Below, piece by piece: positions 4,484-5,794 of a stretch of 5,794 nt of DNA. Source of the DNA: Bacillota bacterium (lineage in GTDB: Bacteria > Bacillota > Clostridia > Lachnospirales > Cellulosilyticaceae); contig JAEYNQ010000130.1 of NCBI GenBank assembly GCA_023412455.1, positions 1 to 5,794 on the forward strand, given 5' to 3'. Each line of letters opens with the position of its first letter. Position 1 is the stretch's first letter. The notes beneath the pieces are model-generated. The model had not been told where the DNA came from and searched no databases. It saw only the letters and a program-made list of their open reading frames with translations. Position numbers and translations under genes: made by a program.

Positions 4484-4764
4484 TGCTTTATACTCCCTAC
4501 TACAAGAATGATGATTAAAACAAGTAAGATTGCAATAAGCATACGTCTTATATGATAACGCCTATAGTAAGCTTTATGAAATCTAATGCCTTTAGCAAAG
4601 TTATTTTCTACCTTACTTCCTTTATTCCCTAATGCCTTATATCTCGTCTTAAGTTCAGTTTGTCCATAATAGCGCCCATAATACCATTGATAAGGACAGT
4701 AAATGAAGCGATTGATTTCATTGGCAGATAGCTTTTTAAGAGTGTTTATTTTCTCTTTCTTCAT
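4471..4764 (-). CDS. Membrane protein with N-terminal half of a Cas4/RecB-like nuclease
   Basis: This 97-residue protein begins with the motif that usually opens Cas4/RecB-type nucleases, SANEINRFIYCPYQWYY (residues 13-29). It contains the iron-sulfur type Cys23 and then GIRFH (59-63), the family's metal-binding GxxxH. A single hydrophobic helix follows at about 75-91 (MLIAILLVLIIILVVG). Arg and Lys residues just before it (YYRRYHIRR) predict that the N-terminal part is cytoplasmic. There is no catalytic D...ExK core; that lies in the next gene, which overlaps by 13 nt in another frame. The start codon overlaps the YhaM stop as ATGA, and the ribosome binding site is weak, so translation probably depends on reinitiation after YhaM. 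It could alternatively be a regulator or anchor of the nuclease half. Confidence 0.8.
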   Translation of the reverse strand: MKKEKINTLKKLSANEINRFIYCPYQWYYGRYYGQTELKTRYKALGNKGSKVENNFAKGIRFHKAYYRRYHIRRMLIAILLVLIIILVVGSIKQWFK

Positions 4765-5693
4765 AACTTAACACGTCTAATATTCCTATTTAATAGTTTA
4801 TGATAACCTGCGTAAGGTTCGTCATTACTTGCTTCTAAAAACTCATCTATCATCTTAAGTCTAGAATCTGAGAAGTCTGCTAAATGAACAATCATTGCCT
4901 CAATGCACTTTGGTCTCTTAGGTGAAGCATATTCATATTCTCCATGATGGGCAATCACAATATGTTTAAGTAGCATTTCTAGTTCTGCAGGAAATCCTTC
5001 AATCTTACTAGCTGCATCATGAATCATTTCTGAACCGATCACTAGGTGACCAATGAGCTGTCCTTCATCGGTATAGTCATTCCTTGGAAAAGTTGATAAT
5101 TCTCTTAGCTTCCCAATGTCATGAAGTAGACAACCTGCAATGACTAAGTCTTTGTGTGCATTTTCATAGAGTTCTGCCATAGAAAGTCCTAACTTTGCAA
5201 CGGCTACAGTATGCTCAAGTAATCCATTTAAATAACCATGATGTACACTTTTACCTGCACTATGCATCTTAAAATCCTCATAAGTGACTTCCTCTAGAAA
5301 AATATTTTCTAAAAGTTCTTTAATATAAGATTCTTGAACACTTTCTATAAGGTCTAATAAGTCTGCTTCTAATTGACTTACATCTTTTTTGGTATGTGGA
5401 ATAAAGTCTTTTAGATCATAACCCCCTTCTGCCTTTTGAATCTTATTCACATTAAGTTGTAAATTATCTTGGTAAAGAAGGGTTTCTCCTTCTACTTCCA
5501 CAATATCATCTACTTCAAAAGGTAAGATACAGCTATGAAAAGACCATATCTTTCCATCTATAGCACCAGTGCGGTCTTGTAATCTAATGGTACAATAATC
5601 CTTACCATTTTTATTCTTTAATATTTGCTTAAACTTACATAAATAACAGCCTTTAATACTTTCTTGAGGCTTCATATCACTAATCTGTGTCAT
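4761..5693 (-). CDS. yhaM: YhaM-family 3'-5' exoribonuclease (OB + HD domains)
   Basis: YhaM-type enzymes degrade RNA, and in some cases DNA, from the 3' end in a metal-dependent way. The 310-residue length is typical. The N terminus is an OB-fold nucleic-acid-binding domain (about residues 12-88, including TIRLQDRTGAIDGKIW). An HD phosphohydrolase domain runs from about 145 to the end. Its metal ligands are visible: His161 (LLEHTVAV), His191-Asp192 (LLHDIGK), His216 (IGHL), His249-His250 (AHHGEYEYASPKRP) and Asp273 (HLADFSDSRL). The start has an AGGGAG site about 8 nt upstream. It is the first gene after the promoter at 5723-5751 and leads an operon of nucleic-acid enzymes, with a 4-nt overlap to the next gene. 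All expected residues are present, so activity is likely. Confidence 0.93.
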   Translation of the reverse strand: MTQISDMKPQESIKGCYLCKFKQILKNKNGKDYCTIRLQDRTGAIDGKIWSFHSCILPFEVDDIVEVEGETLLYQDNLQLNVNKIQKAEGGYDLKDFIPHTKKDVSQLEADLLDLIESVQESYIKELLENIFLEEVTYEDFKMHSAGKSVHHGYLNGLLEHTVAVAKLGLSMAELYENAHKDLVIAGCLLHDIGKLRELSTFPRNDYTDEGQLIGHLVIGSEMIHDAASKIEGFPAELEMLLKHIVIAHHGEYEYASPKRPKCIEAMIVHLADFSDSRLKMIDEFLEASNDEPYAGYHKLLNRNIRRVKL

Positions 5694-5722
5694 ATGCTCT
5701 CTCCCTTTTCTTTCCTAAAGTA

Positions 5723-5751
5723 ATACTATCAAATCTCTTTAAAGTTTTCAA
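5723..5751 (-). promoter_or_regulatory. Promoter of the yhaM-nuclease-rlmCD operon
   Basis: On the minus strand TTGAAA (5751-5746) lies 17 nt from TAGTAT (5728-5723, 4 of 6 to consensus). A TG two bases before the -10 (TGATAGTAT) makes it an extended -10 promoter. The start near 5716 gives a leader of about 22 nt with the AGGGAG ribosome binding site. No other promoter was noticed before rlmCD, so it probably drives all five genes. Confidence 0.7.
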
Positions 5752-5794
5752 CGCTTTTTGGCATGAGAGCTGTTAAATATTACTAATTCATAAA

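Noticed and set aside
3950..4764. CRISPR-Cas locus implied by the Cas4-like motifs
   Set aside because: No cas1, cas2, effector gene or repeat-spacer array is present; Cas4-like nucleases also occur outside CRISPR loci.

Overview
The window is low-GC bacterial DNA. Nearly all genes are on the minus strand, with strong purine-rich ribosome binding sites, sigma-A-like promoters and U-tract hairpin terminators. Together with the gene content (a YhaM-type exoribonuclease, an RlmCD-type rRNA methyltransferase, YwbE) this points to a Firmicute. The style suggests the Clostridia/Lachnospirales, but the genus cannot be fixed from sequence alone. The window has two parts. The right part (about 2400-5794) is a tight, conserved-looking operon. 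The left part (1-2395) is a scrambled accessory region.

Right part, in transcription order (right to left): a sigma-A-like promoter (5723-5751) drives a YhaM-like OB-fold/HD 3'-5' exoribonuclease. A membrane protein carrying the N-terminal half of a Cas4/RecB-type nuclease follows, overlapping it by 4 nt. Next comes a second membrane protein carrying the catalytic half of the same fold, overlapping by 13 nt. Then follow a 61-residue unknown protein and the RlmCD/TrmA-family 23S rRNA uracil-5 methyltransferase. Gaps are at most 8 nt, so translation is probably coupled throughout. The most unusual item is the Cas4-like nuclease whose motifs are divided between two membrane-anchored polypeptides.

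Left part: immediately downstream of rlmCD is a block (about 2283-2430) made of the last 35 nt of rlmCD and its 3' flank. It recurs in diverged form at about 1166-1314. Each copy is followed, in the minus direction, by a different cargo and then by a ywbE gene. Unit 1 holds a DUF4160-DUF2442 pair and an intact ywbE (1386-1577). Unit 2 holds an unknown single-pass membrane protein (473-997) and a frameshifted ywbE (236-431). This looks like a decayed tandem duplication, or an insertion hot spot at the 3' end of rlmCD, with cargo exchanged between the units. A degraded IS200/IS605-type transposase remnant sits at the left edge on the plus strand.

Other regulatory signals are a perfect 16-bp inverted repeat overlapping the putative -35 box of the DUF4160-DUF2442 operon, a well-formed promoter for the membrane protein gene, and three good intrinsic terminators plus one degenerate one. 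No tRNA, rRNA, CRISPR array or recognisable riboswitch was seen.
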